DNA of 64,000 nucleotides from assembly GCA_030696085.1 (NCBI GenBank), contig JAUYNL010000062.1:1-64000 (forward strand), read 5' to 3'. Position numbers and translations under genes: made by a program. The notes below the pieces were generated by a model. It was not told where the DNA came from. It did no database searches and saw only the letters and a program-made list of their open reading frames with translations. Each line of letters starts with the position of its first letter. Position 1 is the first letter of the stretch. This stretch comes from Luteolibacter sp. Lineage in GTDB: Bacteria > Verrucomicrobiota > Verrucomicrobiia > Verrucomicrobiales > Akkermansiaceae. Below are positions 43,438 through 51,934 of the stretch, one piece after another.

Positions 43438-44493
43438 ATGAGATCCCTGCCGATTCCAACCGCCATGCTGCTCTGCCTCGCCCTTCATGCCGCTGCGGAG
43501 CCGCCCGCAAAACGACTGCTGCCAGATGCAAAGGAAACACCCAGAATCCAGGCGTGGAGGAACCTCCATTACGGCATGTTCCTGCATTTCGGAATGACCA
43601 CCTTCACCGGCATCGAGCGCGATCCCGGCAACCAGCCATCCACCACCTACGCGCCGGAAAACCCGGATCCCGACCAATGGGTCCGTGTCGCCAGGGACGC
43701 GGGAATGAAATACGCCGTGCTGACTTCCAAACACGTCTCCGGTCACTGCCTGTGGGACAGCAAGGTCACCTTCCGCGGCAAGGAATTCGACTACGATGTC
43801 GCCACCAGTTCCAACAAGACCGATGTGATCCGCGCCTTCGCCGACGCCTGCGGAAAACATGGCGTCCTCCCCGGGCTTTACTATTGCCTCATCGACTACC
43901 GGAACAACCCGTTGCCCGATGACAAACAGCAGGCCAACGGCCTCCTGCCCGACGACTTCTTCCATCTGGCCAAGGACCAGCTGACCGAGTTAAGCGTCAA
44001 GTATCCGGAGATCCGCTACTACTGGCTGGACATTCCCAGCGCCGCCAGCGCCGAACAGCGCGCGGAGTTATATGACATGTTGCGGCGGCGCGATCCCGGC
44101 CTCGTCGTGTTGTTCAACTACGGCATGGCGGATCAACGGAAACCCGACGGGCTCACGGTTGAGACTTCCAAAGGCGCGTCATGGCCCACGGACATCCTCA
44201 ACTCCGAGCGGGAGACCCTCCACAAACCCTTCAACCCGGAGCAATCATGGCAAGGCTCGCCATATTTCCTAGGCTACGAACACTGCGACGTCATTGGCGA
44301 ACACTGGTTCTGGACCTCCAATGACAAGGCCCGCTCCACCGACAAGCTCTTCGAACTTTACGATGAGACAGTCAACAAGGCGGGCGGCAATCTCCTGCTT
44401 GATGTCGGCCCCGGCCGCGATGGCAAGCTGCATGACTGGCAAATCGAAGCCCTCATGAAACTCAAGGCGATGATCAAAGCTGAAATTCAATGA
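43438..44493 (+). CDS. Secreted alpha-L-fucosidase, GH29 family (divergent)
   Basis: 351 residues from ATG at 43438, which begins a signal peptide (MRSLPIPTAMLLCLALHAAA, cut near AEP). GH29 barrel: HYGMFLHFGMTTF, CxxW-type SGHCLWDSK, nucleophile segment YYWLDIPSA (Asp about 198), and C-terminal NLLLDVGPGRDGKL. The usual fucose-binding KHHDGF reads KHVSGH here, so substrate preference may differ from classical fucosidases. Periplasmic or outer-surface hydrolysis would supply L-fucose to the pathway. Confidence 0.88.
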   Translation: MRSLPIPTAMLLCLALHAAAEPPAKRLLPDAKETPRIQAWRNLHYGMFLHFGMTTFTGIERDPGNQPSTTYAPENPDPDQWVRVARDAGMKYAVLTSKHVSGHCLWDSKVTFRGKEFDYDVATSSNKTDVIRAFADACGKHGVLPGLYYCLIDYRNNPLPDDKQQANGLLPDDFFHLAKDQLTELSVKYPEIRYYWLDIPSAASAEQRAELYDMLRRRDPGLVVLFNYGMADQRKPDGLTVETSKGASWPTDILNSERETLHKPFNPEQSWQGSPYFLGYEHCDVIGEHWFWTSNDKARSTDKLFELYDETVNKAGGNLLLDVGPGRDGKLHDWQIEALMKLKAMIKAEIQ

Positions 44494-44528
44494 TAACTAT
44501 CAGTCAGTGAATCAATGCCCTCAATTCG

Positions 44529-44577
44529 GCTTGCAATAGACGCAAGCTGACTGCTTCAACCTCAGGCTTGAGCCTGA
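44529..44577 (+). terminator. Two hairpins after the fucosidase gene
   Basis: GCTTGC/GCAAGC (44529-44547) and TCAGGCT/AGCCTGA (44562-44577) lie between the fucosidase stop and the insertion sequence. Neither has a strong T-tract; together they may end the fucosidase transcript. Confidence 0.35.
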
Positions 44578-44591
44578 ATCTGTCTTACCCA

Positions 44592-44609
44592 GCGTAAATA
44601 AATAAACTT
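44592..44609. repeat. Terminal inverted repeat of the IS (left as drawn)
   Basis: 18 bases identical to the reverse complement of 45860-45877; contains an AAATAAATAAA run. Confidence 0.85.
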
Positions 44610-44624
44610 TACAATGCGCGGCAT

Positions 44625-45824
44625 TTAGCGTGGTATGATTTTATAGTTCCATTCACCATGAAACTTGTTGAGTTCAAGGTGTATGCTTTTCATTTCTTCC
44701 TTTGAGGCTTTGCGTCCTATTGGATATTTCCTCCGGTCCAATCGACAGACGACTTTGAGTCCTTTTGCAGTAGTCGTGTGAGCTATAAGTTGCACCACTG
44801 TCTCGTGGTCTTGCAGTGGTTGCCCCTTCCAATTTGAGGAAATGAAGGAGAATAGCCGATGCTCTATCTTGTTCCACTTGCTTGTGCCCGGGGGGAAATG
44901 GCACACGCTGATTGTGATGCCGGTCTCATCGGCCAGTTTTTGCAACTCCAGTTTCCACATCCACAGGCGCGCACCATTGCTGCCTCCAGAATCCGCCGTG
45001 ATTAGCAATGCGTTCGACTTCGGATAGAGTTTTCGTCCTTCGTGTTTCCACCAGCCCCTTATGGACGCCACTGCAAATGCTGATGTGTCATGATCGGTTC
45101 CCACATTTACGAATCCCGTGTTCTTTCCAATATCATAGATCCCGTAGGGATACGCACGTGGCACGTCAGGTCCTGGAAAATCATGCCCTTGAACCGGCCG
45201 GGGTTGCTTGACGGGGCGCCATTCCTGGCCGCTGTTCTTGTAGTTTCCCAGAATTTCCTTCTTTTTCGTGTCCACGGATATGACCGGCAAGTCTGAGTCC
45301 AGGAATTTCTTCACCGACGTGTTGATGTGTCGGAATTGTGCATCGCGGTCTTCGTGATCCGCACCTTCTTCGGTTTTCCTGTTGCCCTGAAGACTGTAGT
45401 TTTGTTTGTGCAGGAACTGCGCGATTTTGGTATGACTGATTGGATGTTTCTTCTTTGTCAGTTCGGCGGCAATGGTCCGGGTGCTTTTGGTGACCCACTT
45501 CAAAGGCGATTCGGGATCTCCACGGGTTCCGGAATCGATCATCCGCTCCATAGCCTCGATGATCTTGGGATCATGGAATTCGGCTGGCTTTCGTCCAGCT
45601 CCGGTGTTGCGGACACGCCCCGGGAAAAGAACCCGATGCTCCTGTATCTCCCGGATGCCGTTGGCTATTGTCGGGCGGGACAGCCCACAAGCACGTTGAA
45701 CCGCCGAAATCCCACCGCGACCGATTGCAATGGCTTCGGCTGCGGCGGTGATCCGTCTGCCACGCTCGTCTAAATGCGGCCAAATCGATTGAAATTTTCG
45801 CATAAGGACATCGCTTTCTTTCAC
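44625..45824 (-). CDS. ISAzo13 family transposase
   Basis: 399 residues, full length. N-terminal HTH (GISAVQRACGLSRPTIANGI), then a DDE core: first Asp in LPVISVDTKKKEI, second in ALLITADSGGSNG, Glu in TSKWNKIEHRLFSFIS. These match the ISAzo13 group. The gene fills most of the element, start 53 bp and stop 33 bp from the repeats. It looks intact and lower in GC than its neighbours, as expected for a recent arrival. Confidence 0.92.
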   Translation of the reverse strand: MKESDVLMRKFQSIWPHLDERGRRITAAAEAIAIGRGGISAVQRACGLSRPTIANGIREIQEHRVLFPGRVRNTGAGRKPAEFHDPKIIEAMERMIDSGTRGDPESPLKWVTKSTRTIAAELTKKKHPISHTKIAQFLHKQNYSLQGNRKTEEGADHEDRDAQFRHINTSVKKFLDSDLPVISVDTKKKEILGNYKNSGQEWRPVKQPRPVQGHDFPGPDVPRAYPYGIYDIGKNTGFVNVGTDHDTSAFAVASIRGWWKHEGRKLYPKSNALLITADSGGSNGARLWMWKLELQKLADETGITISVCHFPPGTSKWNKIEHRLFSFISSNWKGQPLQDHETVVQLIAHTTTAKGLKVVCRLDRRKYPIGRKASKEEMKSIHLELNKFHGEWNYKIIPR

Positions 45825-45859
45825 GGAAAGAACACTTAATGAATCTTAAGCGATTTGGC

Positions 45860-45877
45860 AAGTTTATTTATTTACGC
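45860..45877. repeat. Terminal inverted repeat of the IS (right as drawn)
   Basis: 18 bases complementary to 44592-44609, upstream of the transposase start. Confidence 0.85.
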
Positions 45878-46274
45878 CGCCGAAACAGAGGCGACTTTGA
45901 ATAGAAAAGGATCGAAATTTTGTGAGAAATGCGGCGAAGACTGCAAAGAGCTTACCTTGCAGCAAATACCCATCCTTGCCCTTCGTGGTCCGCCACCAAT
46001 GAATGCCCCCATCTAAGGTGCCTGAAATACGGAAGCGAGCCATGGGGGGGGTAAAGAACCGCCGGCCTGCGGTTCGCAGAGCCGGTGAACCCCCAATATG
46101 ATCGCAAAGCGTGTGATTCCGATCATGCCGCGATTTTCGGAGAAGATCCATTCTCGCAAAGTTTTCCCGCTGCACCAAGGACATCGCAGGAACGATGGAA
46201 ACCCGTCTCGTCCAAAAAATGCCTGCGAAATGCCAGCGGAGCGATTTTCAATTAGAACGGAAAATCAGCGAAAA
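45878..46274. other. 397-bp gap between the IS and tRNA-Tyr
   Basis: No recognisable gene on either strand. Open frames up to about 100 codons occur but have no family features, and one runs into the IS terminal repeat. A G-run (eight G at about 46045-46052) and AT/GC patchiness suggest remnant sequence beside the tRNA. Confidence 0.6.
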
Positions 46275-46302
46275 TCCCTCATAACTTACTGGTTATGAGG
46301 GA
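46275..46302 (-). terminator. Intrinsic terminator of tRNA-Tyr
   Basis: 11-bp perfect stem (TCCCTCATAAC/GTTATGAGGGA) with 6-nt loop starting right after the encoded CCA, followed on the minus strand by a T-run (ATTTTCGC). A standard Rho-independent terminator. Confidence 0.85.
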
Positions 46303-46388
46303 TGGTGGGTAGAGATGGATTCGAACCAACGTAAGCTTTCGCTAGCAGATTTACAGTCTGCCCCCTTTAGCCACTCGGGCATCTACCC
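46303..46388 (-). tRNA. tRNA-Tyr (anticodon GTA)
   Basis: 86 nt including an encoded CCA. Acceptor stem GGGTAGA/TCTACCC, D-arm with GAGTGGCTAAAGGGG, anticodon loop CTGTAAA giving GTA, long class II variable arm (TAGCGAAAGCTTAC) and T-loop TTCGAAT. One U-U mismatch in the T-stem. Followed directly by its terminator. Confidence 0.96.
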
Positions 46389-46560
46389 TTACACCATCCC
46401 GCTTGCGCGGAGCGGCTTTCTGACGAGCTGCCAGTGTTTTGACAAGGGGAAAATCGCGCAAAAAAACCAGTCGCACCGATTCCGCCGTGGTGTGGGAACA
46501 TGGATCAGGGTTGAGACTTGCGAATGTTTGAAATTTTTGCTGGTGGGCGGAGTTTGAATT

Positions 46561-48348
46561 GTGACGATTTCGCCACAGATGTTTTGCGCCGCTATTTCCA
46601 CTTGGTCTGTGATCGGGACGACCCTGCAGATCCTAGGTTCGCTGGGGGTTTTCCTCTACGGAATGAAGGTCATGTCGGAAGGCGTGCAGAAGGTCTCGGG
46701 CGACCGGATGCGCGCCGCGCTTTCCGGCATGACGGGCAACCGTTTCAGCGGCGTGCTGACCGGATTGTTCACGACGACCCTGGTGCAATCGTCCTCCGCC
46801 ACGACGGTTCTGGTGGTCTCGTTCGTAAATGCCGGGCTGCTGACGCTGATTCAGGCGATCGGAGTGATCATGGGGGCGAATCTAGGGACCACTACCACGG
46901 CCTGGATCGTGGCGCTGATCGGAAAATTCGAGGTCGCGAAGGTGGCGCTGCCACTGATTGGAATCGGGCTGCCCTTCTTTTTCATCGGCAAGGAGCGCGG
47001 CAAGAACTGGGGCGAGACCCTGATCGGATTCGGTCTGGTGTTTTTCGGCCTTGGGCTGCTGAAGGACTCGGTTCCGGACCTGCGGACGATGATCGCCACG
47101 GAACCTGAAACGGCGCGCCTGGTGGAGTCCATCGTGACGATGATCAACGGCCACGGATTTGCGACGGTGGGCATGTTTCTCGCGCTGGGAGTGGGACTCA
47201 CGCTGACGGTGCAGTCCTCATCCGCCGCGATGGCGATCACGATCACCTGTGCCCTGAACGGCTGGCTCGGAGATCTGGACACCAATCCAATCGGAGTTTT
47301 CCAAAACTCGGCGGCGATCGTGCTGGGAGAGAACATCGGCACAACGGTGACGGCCTGGCTGGCGGCGCTGGGTGCGAATACCGCGGCAAAACGGGCGGCA
47401 CGCGCTCATTTCGCCTTCAATGTGATCGGAGTGATCTGGTGCCTGATCCTTTTCTATCCGTTTTCGGAACTGGTGTGGAAGGTGACCCAGTACCTGCCCG
47501 AGGTGCTGCGAAGCGCCAATGAAAACCTGGCGAAATCCGAAATCGCCTTCGCCACGGCGATTTTCCACTCATCATTCAATTTCTTCAACATCTGCATCCT
47601 GGTCCGGTTCGTGCCGCAGATCGCCCGCCTGGTGACATGGTGGGTGAAGGACAGGGAGGAGGTTCTCGGATACGGAAAACTCAGATACATCGGCAGTTCG
47701 CTGGTCGATATCGGAGAACTCAGCATCGCGGAGGTGGACGGAGCGATCAAGCGCATGGCTCACCTCACGTCCGACATGTTTGACGGACTGGTGGATGTGA
47801 TGGGACGACCGACGGAGGATCTCTCACAGCGCGTGACTGAGTTGAAACAGATGGAGGACACCAGCGACGAGATGCTGCATGACATCACGACCTATCTGAT
47901 CCAGTGCTCGACCCATGAGATCGGGACTGGGAACGCAGCGCGCATCACCGCCATGCTGCGGGTGGTTGCCGAGTTCGAGGAGGCGACGGACAGGATCTAC
48001 CGCCTGGTGAAAATCGTGGAGCGGAAATACAAGAAGGGGCGGGATTTCGGCGAGATCCAGACCAAGGATCTGGCAGCGGTGACAATGCAGGTGCGGGCCT
48101 TGCTGGATGTGGCGTGCAATTCACTCTCCGAGGTGACTGCGGAGGTGCTGGAAAAGGCGCAAGCCATCGAAGACCGCGTGGACTCGCTGCGCAAACGCAA
48201 CAACAAGGCGGCGGCCCTGCGCATGCAGGGAGGCGCGGTCGTGCAAACCGAGATGATTTTCATCGATATTAACAACCACCTCGAAGCGGTGGCGAACCAT
48301 GCGCTCAACGTGGTGCGGACCGGGCGTCGCGAACCGGCGCTGGTTTGA
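46561..48348 (+). CDS. Na/Pi cotransporter family protein with PhoU-like C-terminus
   Basis: 595 residues from GTG at 46561. About nine membrane helices (about 20-330) with the duplicated QSSSATTVLVVSFVNAG and QSSSAAMAITITCALNG motifs of the NptA/YjbB family. Residues about 380-590 are helical and PhoU-like. Probably couples Na+ to phosphate movement across the inner membrane, uptake or export. Stands alone; no pst or pho genes are near. Confidence 0.93.
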   Translation: MTISPQMFCAAISTWSVIGTTLQILGSLGVFLYGMKVMSEGVQKVSGDRMRAALSGMTGNRFSGVLTGLFTTTLVQSSSATTVLVVSFVNAGLLTLIQAIGVIMGANLGTTTTAWIVALIGKFEVAKVALPLIGIGLPFFFIGKERGKNWGETLIGFGLVFFGLGLLKDSVPDLRTMIATEPETARLVESIVTMINGHGFATVGMFLALGVGLTLTVQSSSAAMAITITCALNGWLGDLDTNPIGVFQNSAAIVLGENIGTTVTAWLAALGANTAAKRAARAHFAFNVIGVIWCLILFYPFSELVWKVTQYLPEVLRSANENLAKSEIAFATAIFHSSFNFFNICILVRFVPQIARLVTWWVKDREEVLGYGKLRYIGSSLVDIGELSIAEVDGAIKRMAHLTSDMFDGLVDVMGRPTEDLSQRVTELKQMEDTSDEMLHDITTYLIQCSTHEIGTGNAARITAMLRVVAEFEEATDRIYRLVKIVERKYKKGRDFGEIQTKDLAAVTMQVRALLDVACNSLSEVTAEVLEKAQAIEDRVDSLRKRNNKAAALRMQGGAVVQTEMIFIDINNHLEAVANHALNVVRTGRREPALV

Positions 48349-48357
48349 CCCGCCACA

Positions 48358-49125
48358 TCACCAGAGCCCGTATTTCCCGGTGGCCATGATGTAGAGACCC
48401 ATGATGAGATTGGCGGTGCCATGCATGACCACGCAGGCCCCCAGGCTCCTGCTCCAGACGCACAAAAGATACGTGAGACTGCCATAGGCAAATGCACCGG
48501 CGTAATCGACGGGCGCGTGGGCCAGCATGAAGAGGCCGGTGACGATCAGATAGGACTTCCATGTGGCGCGGCCGAAGGGCTGGCGCCAGTAGTCCCCTTC
48601 CCAATCGCAGACAAAACGCATGAGAAATCCGCGCCAGAAGATTTCCTCAACGAGAGCCACCACCACCACCGCCCGCAGGAAACGGAAAACCACCGCAGCC
48701 CACCATGCGGCGGGATTGTCGAAAACCCCGGGATCGAAGCCATCCGTGCGGGCCTCAACTCCTAACAAGTTGAGGATTCCCGTGCTTTTCCCGGTGAATC
48801 CCAGTTGATCGTGGAGAAACGTGGGAAGCAGCCACAGGGCGATGCCAACAACCCCGAAGGGAATGGCGGGCAGGCACCACTTCCACGACCAGCGGAAGGC
48901 GAGGAGCTTCCAATAATAAACAAGGAACGCCAATGTCACCAGCGTCTGGATCGGATAGATGAAATGCGCCGGATCCTGGCGCCACCACGGCGCGTCCGGA
49001 TGCTTCCAGGAGATGCCTGCCGAAACCACCTGTAGAACGATCATGAAGCCCATGAACACCGCGAACGGCACCACATGAGCGCGGGTGAGCCGCGCGGGAT
49101 CCTTGGCGGGATGCGGCTCGCTCAT
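48358..49125 (-). CDS. CPBP family intramembrane metalloprotease (CAAX-related)
   Basis: 255 residues from ATG at 49125, about seven helices. CPBP motifs: VVALVEEIFWRGFLMR (EExxxR), LFMLAHAPVDYAGAFAY (FxxxH) and VMHGTANLIMG (HxxxN). The layout resembles the CAAX-protease-related proteins found with exosortase systems, though no exosortase is in the window. Membrane protease of unknown substrate. Starts 5 bp beyond the aminotransferase stop, so they form a two-gene unit. Confidence 0.88.
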   Translation of the reverse strand: MSEPHPAKDPARLTRAHVVPFAVFMGFMIVLQVVSAGISWKHPDAPWWRQDPAHFIYPIQTLVTLAFLVYYWKLLAFRWSWKWCLPAIPFGVVGIALWLLPTFLHDQLGFTGKSTGILNLLGVEARTDGFDPGVFDNPAAWWAAVVFRFLRAVVVVALVEEIFWRGFLMRFVCDWEGDYWRQPFGRATWKSYLIVTGLFMLAHAPVDYAGAFAYGSLTYLLCVWSRSLGACVVMHGTANLIMGLYIMATGKYGLW

Positions 49126-49130
49126 GCCCG

Positions 49131-50297
49131 TTAGAGTCTGCCCACGAAGCGCTCGATCCGATCCGTGGCGGCGCGGATGTCCTCGAAGGCCGTGGCGTAA
49201 CAGCAACGCAGGAAACCCTCTCCAGATGGGCCGAAGGCACCTCCCGGGACGCAGGCGACATTTTCCTGCTCCAGCAGTTTCATCGCGAATTCCTTGCTCG
49301 AAAGCCCGGTGCCGCGGATGTCGGGAAATACATAAAAAGCGCCGCCGGGCATGTGGCAGTCCAAGCCGATCTCGTTGAGCCTGCGGACCAGAAAATCGCG
49401 CCGCTGATGATAGCTGGCACGCATTTCGAGCATGGCGGAGTGGCCGTTTTCGAGCGCCTCGATGGCGGCGTTCTGGCTCATGATGGGCGCGCACAGCATC
49501 GCGTATTGATGGATTTTCATCATTGCCTCGATGATCGGCTGCGGTGCGCAGGCATAACCAAGGCGGAAGCCGGTCATTGCGAAAGCCTTGGAAAAGCCGT
49601 GCAGCAGGATCGTGCGCTCCCGCATGCCCGGCAGCGCGGCGATCGACAGGTGCGGCTCATCATCATAGCGCAACTCGCTGTAAATCTCGTCGGTCATGAC
49701 AATCAGGTCGTGTTCGATCGCGAGTTTGGCGATCCCCTCCAAATCCTCGCGAGTGGCGCAGGCCCCGGTCGGGTTGGTGGGAAAATTGAGCATGATCAGC
49801 CGCGTTTTCGACGTGATGACGGCGGCTACATTTCCCGGCTTGAGCGAGAATCCGTCCTCCTTGGTCGTGACCACCGGCACGGCGACGCCGTGCGCCATGA
49901 CGATGCTCGGGCTGTAGGATACATAGCAGGGCTCGTGATAAATCACCTCGTCACCGGGATTGAGCAGGGCGCGCAGGGCGATGTCGATGGCCTCGGACAC
50001 GCCGACAGTGACCAGCACCTCGCCGGCGGGATCATAGGGGACTCCGAAAAATCCATCGACGTAGCGCGCGATGGATTTGCGTAGCGAGAGCAGGCCGAGA
50101 TTGGATGTGTAGCTCGTCTGGCCTTTTTCGAGTGAGTAAATCGCGGCCTCGCGGATGTTCCAAGGCGTGACGAAGTCAGGCTCGCCCACGCCGAGCGAGA
50201 TCACATCGTCTCGGCCTTGCACGAGTTCAAAGAAGTCGCGGATTCCCGATCGCGGGATCGATGCGACATTGCGGGCGATTTTCGCTTGATAGTCCAT
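49131..50297 (-). CDS. Class I/II aminotransferase (PLP-dependent)
   Basis: 388 residues from ATG at 50297. Fold type I: SLGVGEPDFVTP, YTSNLGLLSLRKSIA, MLNFPTNPTGA, DEIYSELRYDD, PLP-binding Lys in LLHGFSKAFAMTGFRLGY (about 231) and CCYATAFEDI near the end. The sequence is of the AspC/PatA-like family using aspartate, alanine or aromatic amino acids; substrate cannot be set by eye. A GC-rich hairpin lies in its leader. Confidence 0.92.
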   Translation of the reverse strand: MDYQAKIARNVASIPRSGIRDFFELVQGRDDVISLGVGEPDFVTPWNIREAAIYSLEKGQTSYTSNLGLLSLRKSIARYVDGFFGVPYDPAGEVLVTVGVSEAIDIALRALLNPGDEVIYHEPCYVSYSPSIVMAHGVAVPVVTTKEDGFSLKPGNVAAVITSKTRLIMLNFPTNPTGACATREDLEGIAKLAIEHDLIVMTDEIYSELRYDDEPHLSIAALPGMRERTILLHGFSKAFAMTGFRLGYACAPQPIIEAMMKIHQYAMLCAPIMSQNAAIEALENGHSAMLEMRASYHQRRDFLVRRLNEIGLDCHMPGGAFYVFPDIRGTGLSSKEFAMKLLEQENVACVPGGAFGPSGEGFLRCCYATAFEDIRAATDRIERFVGRL

Positions 50298-50311
50298 GAA
50301 GAAGCCGCCAT

Positions 50312-50350
50312 GCGGGCGGGTGGGGAATCTCACCCGGTCAGGCCGCCCGC
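50312..50350. promoter_or_regulatory. GC-rich hairpin in the aminotransferase leader
   Basis: 8-bp arms GCGGGCGG/CCGCCCGC (50312-50319, 50343-50350), closing a loop that holds a second short stem (GGGTG/CACCC-like). It ends 14 bases before the start codon. May end the nuo transcript or control the aminotransferase. No T-tract. Confidence 0.35.
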
Positions 50351-50440
50351 GTCAATACCGGGATTGGGGCACTCCAGATCAGGCCTGGGGCCTCTCCACT
50401 CGCGGCCATTGCATCCATCTCTCGATCTTAACCAATGGTT

Positions 50441-51934
50441 TCAGCGGAGCGACTCCATGAGCGCCCGGGTGATCGGCGCGAGCAGCAACGAAGGGAACAA
50501 GCCGAGAATCACCAGCAGAGCGGCGGGCAGCAGGACGCAAAGCACATGGCTCGGCCCAAGGCCGTGCGCTTCGGAAAGCTCATCCGGCGCGGACGTCACG
50601 AAGGCCTGCTTCAGCACGGATAGATAATAATAAAGCGAGACCGCGCTCAGGATCACGCCAAGGCCGACGAGCCAGACGAGTCCCGGATTGCCGCCAGCGG
50701 CGGATTCCCCCATGGCATTGCTGAAGAGTGCGAACTTGCCGAAGAAACCGGCCAGCGGCGGTATGCCCGCCAGCGAAGTCAGAAAGACCAGCAGGCACAC
50801 GGCCTGGAAGGGCGAGCGGTGGATCAGTCCGGCGAATGAGGAAACCCGATCGTCGCCGCGGTCCCGTTCGACGGCGGCTGTGACGGCCAGCGCGCCGAGT
50901 GTGGCGAGGCCATAGACGACGACATAAAACAGCGCGGAGGCGGCGGCCTTCGGGCCGTTGGCGGACAAGGCGACGAGCAGGTAGCCGGTGTTGGCGACGG
51001 CGGAATAGGCGAGCAGGCGGCGCACGCTGGTTTGCGCGAGCGCGAGCAGGTTGCCGAAAATCATCGATACGGCGGCGAGCACGGCGAGCCACAAGGACCA
51101 TCCGGCGGTCATTTCCCCCCACGCGGCGGAGCCGGCGACGTTGGGAAAGCCGATTTGCAGGATGCGCACCAGCACCACCAGCCCGACGGCTTTCGATGCG
51201 GCGGAAACGATGGCCACCGTGGTCGCGGGCGCGCCCTGATAGACATCGGGAGCCCAGTAATGGAATGGCACCGCCGCGAGCTTGAAGCCGAGACCCACCA
51301 GCAGCATCGCCAGCCCGGTCATGGCGAGAACCGACGGCTGGCTCGCCTCCAGCACCTGCGCGATGCCGCTGAGCGTGGCGCTGTGGGAAACGCCATAGAG
51401 CAGGCTGATGCCAAACAACATGAACGCTGCGGACACGCCGCCAAAGAGGAAGTATTTCAGCGAGGCCTCCGCCGCGCGCGGGGTGCGCGGAAAACCGGCT
51501 AACAGATAAAGCGAAAGACTCGCCAACTCCAATGCGACGAACAGGAACAGCAGATGGTTGCTGCCGACGGCGAGCAACAGCCCGGTGAGCGCAAAGAGCA
51601 CCAGCGCATAATATTCGCCGAGGTTCCCGATTTCCCGCCGCACGGGCGGCAGCCACACGGCCAGCAGCCCGAGCCCGAGCACCACCGCCTTGAAGATCCG
51701 CGCGAGGGGATCGTTTTCCAGCAAGGACGTGCTCGTCGCCCCGTCCTGTGGCACGAAGAACATGGCCGCCGCAGCGAGCAGGATGCCGAAGGTGGCGATG
51801 CTGACGCCCACGCCGGAGGAAAACACCCGGCCCGGCTTTTTCCCGGTGGCCACGGCGGCTCCGAGCATCACCAGCGCGGCGAGCACAAGCACGGCTTCGG
51901 GCAGGAGTTGGAGGAATAACGCGGAATAATTCAC
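50441..51934 (-). CDS. nuoN: NADH-quinone oxidoreductase subunit N
   Basis: 497 residues, about 14 helices, last gene of the nuo operon. Antiporter-like proton-pumping subunit with FVALELASLSLYLLAGF (Glu on helix five), GFKLAAVPFHYWAPDVYQGAP (Lys on helix seven) and AGIPPLAGFFGKF (Lys on helix twelve). Start overlaps the preceding nuoM stop by 4 bp. Confidence 0.95.
   Translation of the reverse strand: MNYSALFLQLLPEAVLVLAALVMLGAAVATGKKPGRVFSSGVGVSIATFGILLAAAAMFFVPQDGATSTSLLENDPLARIFKAVVLGLGLLAVWLPPVRREIGNLGEYYALVLFALTGLLLAVGSNHLLFLFVALELASLSLYLLAGFPRTPRAAEASLKYFLFGGVSAAFMLFGISLLYGVSHSATLSGIAQVLEASQPSVLAMTGLAMLLVGLGFKLAAVPFHYWAPDVYQGAPATTVAIVSAASKAVGLVVLVRILQIGFPNVAGSAAWGEMTAGWSLWLAVLAAVSMIFGNLLALAQTSVRRLLAYSAVANTGYLLVALSANGPKAAASALFYVVVYGLATLGALAVTAAVERDRGDDRVSSFAGLIHRSPFQAVCLLVFLTSLAGIPPLAGFFGKFALFSNAMGESAAGGNPGLVWLVGLGVILSAVSLYYYLSVLKQAFVTSAPDELSEAHGLGPSHVLCVLLPAALLVILGLFPSLLLAPITRALMESLR

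Larger units (their letters stand above)
44592..45877 (-). mobile_element. ISAzo13-like insertion sequence
   Basis: About 1286 bp with perfect 18-bp terminal inverted repeats (GCGTAAATAAATAAACTT at 44592-44609, its complement at 45860-45877) enclosing one intact transposase gene. No target-site duplication is obvious by eye. The element lies between the fucosidase gene and tRNA-Tyr. Confidence 0.85.

Noticed and set aside
45864-46184. 106-codon open frame right of the IS
   Set aside because: Its end lies in the IS terminal repeat, and the peptide has no recognisable motif or ribosome site.
46315-46557. 80-codon frame over tRNA-Tyr
   Set aside because: Overlaps the tRNA on the opposite strand; the tRNA fold with encoded CCA and terminator is decisive.
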